DNA of 64,000 nucleotides from Pseudomonas mendocina (lineage in GTDB: Bacteria; Pseudomonadota; Gammaproteobacteria; Pseudomonadales; Pseudomonadaceae), in the NCBI GenBank assembly GCA_037482215.1, contig CP148074.1, positions 806,001-870,000 on the forward strand, read 5' to 3'. Under the pieces are notes generated by a model. It searched no databases. It had not been told where the DNA came from and saw only the letters and a program-made list of their open reading frames with translations. The first letter of the stretch is position 1; every line of letters starts with the position of its first letter. A program made the position numbers and the translations under genes. Below, one piece after another: positions 61,292 to 64,000 of the stretch.

Positions 61292-63004
61292 CTACTGCTG
61301 AGTTTCCGCTTCGCCTAGTGCTTGTTCAGCCTGATGCTCGCGCAGTTTGTTCCATTGTGCGATGACCGCCTTGGCCGGCCAGATTTGTGGCTCGGAAGGT
61401 TCGAAGTCATCAGCCTGTTCACGTTCGGCTACACGGGCTTTGGCAAGATCAAAGGCGCGTTGCAGGTCATCGGTCTCTTGCAGCGCTTCGGCAAACAGGG
61501 CGCGGCCGAAATAGGTGAAGTCGTTTTCTTCCGAGCAGCCGAATGACACTCGGTCGGCGCGGGCTGCGGTCATCACCAGGGTCTTATCGTCTTTCACCAC
61601 AGGGATAAAGCCACCGGAATAACAGGCTGATATCACCAGCACTTTGTAGCGGTCTTTCAATGGTTTGAGCAGGTCTGCCAGCTGGCTCGCCGGCAAGTCG
61701 TTGAGTTGCAGGCGCGGCTGGTCGAGGTTCAGTTCGTGCTCGGCGGAGCCGTGGCTGGTGAGGTAGATAAAGATCACATCTTCGGGCCCGCTGCGTTCGG
61801 CCAGTGCTTGCAGGCTACGGCCCAGACTGGCGGCGGTGGCCAGTGGGCGGTCGGCGAGGTGGTCACGATGGTTGGTTAGGCTGATCAGGCCATGGGCTGA
61901 AAAACGGTCTTCTAAGAGTTTGCCGACGTAATCCGCCTCACGCATAAACACGCTCTGTTTGCCGTCACCAGCCAGGGTCAGTGCGTAGAGTTCGATGGCC
62001 TCAGTGGAGGCGGGCAAGGCGGCGATTTCTTTATCCAGTAGGCGGCCTTGTTCGAGCAAGCCGACTTCCAGCGGGTCGGGTAGCGCGTTGCCTTGGGCGT
62101 CGTTTACGCGACGGCCCCGCAGCCAAGTGCCACTTTCCTGCGTGCCGTCTGCCAGGGTCAAGGTGCCTTGGCCCTGATAGCGGCCGTAGAAGAAGTGACC
62201 TTCGTACTGGCTGCCGTCAGCCAGGTTCAGTTTGCCTTCACCGTGATAACGCCAGTTTCTGAATTGGCCTTGGTAGCGCTCTCCGTCCACGCCAATGAAT
62301 TCACCTTTGCCGGTAAAACTGCCTTCGCTGAACTGGCCGCTCCAGACTTGCCCATCGGCACTCTGGAAACGTCCTTTGCCATTGAACTGGTGATTGCGGA
62401 ATTCACCGCTGTACAGGGTGCCGTCCTGCCCTTTGTAGCTGCCCAAGCCATTAAGTTGAGCATTCTTGAATGTGCCGATGTATTGGTTGCCGTCTGCGTC
62501 GGTCAGGATGCCCTGGCCATCGGGCTCATCATTTTTGAACTGGCCCTGGAAGCTCTCACCACTCTTCCATTGCAGCTTGCCTAGCCCCTGATAACGCCCT
62601 CGGCGGAATTCACCACGGTATTCGCTGTGCTTAGTTTTGAGATGGCCTTCACCGTGGGCGTCACCTTCGAAGAAACTGCCCTGATAGGTGCTGCCATCGG
62701 CATAGGTCATCAGGCCTGTGCCATGGGGCAGGCCATCCTTGAATTCGCCTAAGTACGTTTCACCGTTGTTTTTGTGCCATTCGCCGTTGCCGTTGAACTG
62801 GCCGTCCTTAAAGGTACCGGTAAAGTAGCTGCCGTCCTTGTAGTCGATCCGCCCTTTGCCTTGTAACAGCCCATCGACCACCTCGCCACGGTAGCGTCCG
62901 CCATCCGGCAGTACGGCATCAGGCGGCAGCAGGGGTTCTCCATCGCCACAGGCAGTCAGCAGAACGGCAAAGGTTAGCGGGGCCAGGGGGGCAAAAAAAC
63001 GCAT
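61292..63004 (-). CDS. MORN-repeat lipoprotein with caspase-like C13 peptidase domain
   Basis: A 570-residue protein with a lipobox (LLTACGDG). Residues 30-310 hold about eleven MORN repeats (YxGxFxxGxxxGxG), which bind lipids or act as a scaffold. From about residue 340 a caspase-like peptidase C13 domain follows, with the dyad His418 (YLTSHGS) and Cys461 (ISACYSGG). It probably sits at the cell envelope facing the periplasm. ATG 63004 gives a proper lipoprotein signal. Relatives occur in pseudomonads without a known role; a maturation or stress protease is possible. Confidence 0.9.
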   Translation of the reverse strand: MRFFAPLAPLTFAVLLTACGDGEPLLPPDAVLPDGGRYRGEVVDGLLQGKGRIDYKDGSYFTGTFKDGQFNGNGEWHKNNGETYLGEFKDGLPHGTGLMTYADGSTYQGSFFEGDAHGEGHLKTKHSEYRGEFRRGRYQGLGKLQWKSGESFQGQFKNDEPDGQGILTDADGNQYIGTFKNAQLNGLGSYKGQDGTLYSGEFRNHQFNGKGRFQSADGQVWSGQFSEGSFTGKGEFIGVDGERYQGQFRNWRYHGEGKLNLADGSQYEGHFFYGRYQGQGTLTLADGTQESGTWLRGRRVNDAQGNALPDPLEVGLLEQGRLLDKEIAALPASTEAIELYALTLAGDGKQSVFMREADYVGKLLEDRFSAHGLISLTNHRDHLADRPLATAASLGRSLQALAERSGPEDVIFIYLTSHGSAEHELNLDQPRLQLNDLPASQLADLLKPLKDRYKVLVISACYSGGFIPVVKDDKTLVMTAARADRVSFGCSEENDFTYFGRALFAEALQETDDLQRAFDLAKARVAEREQADDFEPSEPQIWPAKAVIAQWNKLREHQAEQALGEAETQQ

Positions 63005-63073
63005 GGTCGTCGTCCGATGAGAAGTGCGAGGGTAAGTATGCCTTAAGGATTTCCCGGTTGGGGTATAGATCAA

Positions 63074-63158
63074 AGTGGGAGCGGAGGGCATTCGTGGCTG
63101 AAACCACTCCTACAGCCGTTCTATATCATCTGTAGGAGCGACTTCAGTCGCGAATTCG
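63074..63158. repeat. REP-like inverted pair
   Basis: GGCTGAAACCACTCCTACAG and TGTAGGAGCGACTTCAGTCG face each other around a short spacer, matching Pseudomonas REP units (core GTAGGAG). It lies between the C13 gene and the MaoC gene. Confidence 0.7.
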
Positions 63159-63164
63159 ACAGGG

Positions 63165-63620
63165 TTATACGAAGCAGAGGGTAAGTGGCTCAGCGATGTA
63201 GGCGGGCTTTTCCGAGCCTTCAATTTCAAGGACGGCTTTGGCTTTTAGCAGCCACTGACCTGGGCTCTTTTCAGTCACGTCGGTCAGGGTGAGGCCAAGA
63301 CGAACTTTTGAATTGACCTTGACCGGTTGGATAAACCGTACGCTGTCCAGGCCGTAGTTGACGGCCATTTTGAGCCCCTGCGGAACGATCATGATGTCTT
63401 CCATCAGTTTCGGGACGAGGGACAGGGAGAGAAAACCGTGAGCGATGGTGCTGCCAAACGGGGTGAGTTTGGCCTTTTCTGGATCAACGTGGATGAACTG
63501 GTGGTCGCCGGTGCATTCGGCAAACTGGTTGATGCGCTCTTGGTCAATGATTAACCAGTCGGAACGCCCCAGTTCTTTACCAACGTAGCTGGCGAGTTCA
63601 GCGGTGGGCACTGATTTCAT
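63165..63620 (-). CDS. MaoC-like dehydratase
   Basis: A 151-residue hot-dog protein with the hydratase-2 motif (FAECTGDHQFIHVDPEKA; Asp and His catalytic) and FGSTIAHGFLSLSL. It likely hydrates an enoyl-CoA. ATG 63620 has AAGGAG upstream. Confidence 0.92.
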   Translation of the reverse strand: MKSVPTAELASYVGKELGRSDWLIIDQERINQFAECTGDHQFIHVDPEKAKLTPFGSTIAHGFLSLSLVPKLMEDIMIVPQGLKMAVNYGLDSVRFIQPVKVNSKVRLGLTLTDVTEKSPGQWLLKAKAVLEIEGSEKPAYIAEPLTLCFV

Positions 63621-63832
63621 GGTTTCTCCTTGAAGACGTCTTTTTTGTTTATCGTCAAATCCTGAAGCGGCTAGATCACCATGCTGTGCAAGCAGGGTCA
63701 AGGGTCTTGCCGTTTGGGCAAAACCTTCGACTTACGACCAATGAAGTCCCTCAAATCGGGCCTTTGCGGGGGGGATAGGCCTATAATGCGCCGACTTATG
63801 GCGTCAATCATAAGAATCGGAGATACCTCATC

Positions 63833-64000
63833 ATGCTGTTACGCGGCCTTACTTGGCTGGTGTTGTGCCAATTACTTGGTACAGCGCTGAATGTCTTGCT
63901 GCTGCCGATGTTGCCCGGTCCAATCCTGGGTATGGTGCTGCTCTTTGCTTTTCTATTGTTCCGGGGCGAGGTCTCTGAACCCTTGCAGCAAGCTTCCAAT
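63833..64000 (+). CDS. CidA/LrgA-family holin-like protein, 5' part
   Basis: The first 56 residues (MLLRGLTWLVLCQLLGTALN, then PGPILGMVLLFAFLLFRGEV) match CidA/LrgA inner-membrane proteins involved in the control of murein hydrolases or export of small acids. It is cut by the window edge. Confidence 0.8.
   Translation, partial: MLLRGLTWLVLCQLLGTALNVLLLPMLPGPILGMVLLFAFLLFRGEVSEPLQQASN

Overview
The window looks like a gammaproteobacterial chromosome of the genus Pseudomonas or a close relative. The right-hand part (about 45.1-64 kb) carries a core gene order that I recall from Pseudomonas: ppa, mtfA, a mexH/mexI-type efflux pair, eat-eutB-eutC, mpl, ubiX, a YceK-type lipoprotein, a methyltransferase, a MaoC hydratase and a CidA/LrgA gene. 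REP-like repeats of the Pseudomonas type occur at 6.54 and 63.1 kb. No rRNA, tRNA or CRISPR array was seen.

Layout. 1-0.9 kb: the 3' end of a calcium-binding repeat protein with 144-bp tandem repeats. 1.35-45.08 kb: a genomic island of about 43.7 kb bounded by a 28-bp perfect direct repeat (1348-1375 and 45050-45077). The right copy is the transcription terminator of ppa. A P4-type tyrosine integrase lies just inside the right end, and a second 20-bp repeat lies inside each end. No relaxase or type IV secretion genes are present, so the island is probably not self-transmissible. 45.1-64 kb: core chromosome.

Island cargo. From the left: an unknown coiled-coil protein, a winged-helix protein, an AlpA regulator and a frameshifted Gp2/YfjJ-like gene; a canonical cytochrome bd operon (cydP-cydA-cydB-cydX-ybgE-globin); Dps; a five-gene reactive-sulfur operon, copy A (MBL persulfide dioxygenase, DUF442-SQR fusion, SulP transporter, two rhodaneses); a CZB chemoreceptor; a cassette of plasmid/ICE genes (RDF-like, YqaJ, DUF932); a cyanide-insensitive-type bd oxidase with its exporter (cioA-cioB-cydD-cydC); an IS66 element; a DUF3365 haem protein with a CsoR-family repressor; a disulfide oxidoreductase and a peroxiredoxin; reactive-sulfur operon copy B; and a TetR-controlled ABC exporter with periplasmic adaptor.

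How the genes may work together. The unifying signal is a 16-bp inverted repeat, ATACCCC-N2-GGGGTAT, seen in strong or degenerate form before both sulfur operons, cioAB-cydDC, the peroxiredoxin, the DUF3365/CsoR-family operon and, more weakly, the cydP-cydA operon. I infer one regulon, probably controlled by the island's own CsoR-family protein, which lacks the usual His/Cys metal ligands. It would couple sulfide oxidation and persulfide breakdown to two sulfide- or cyanide-tolerant quinol oxidases and to thiol-peroxide defence. The sulfur operons resemble known cst/bigR-type systems. The combination with two oxidase classes, a haem protein beside the regulator, and duplicated operons on one mobile island is the part I regard as possibly undescribed.
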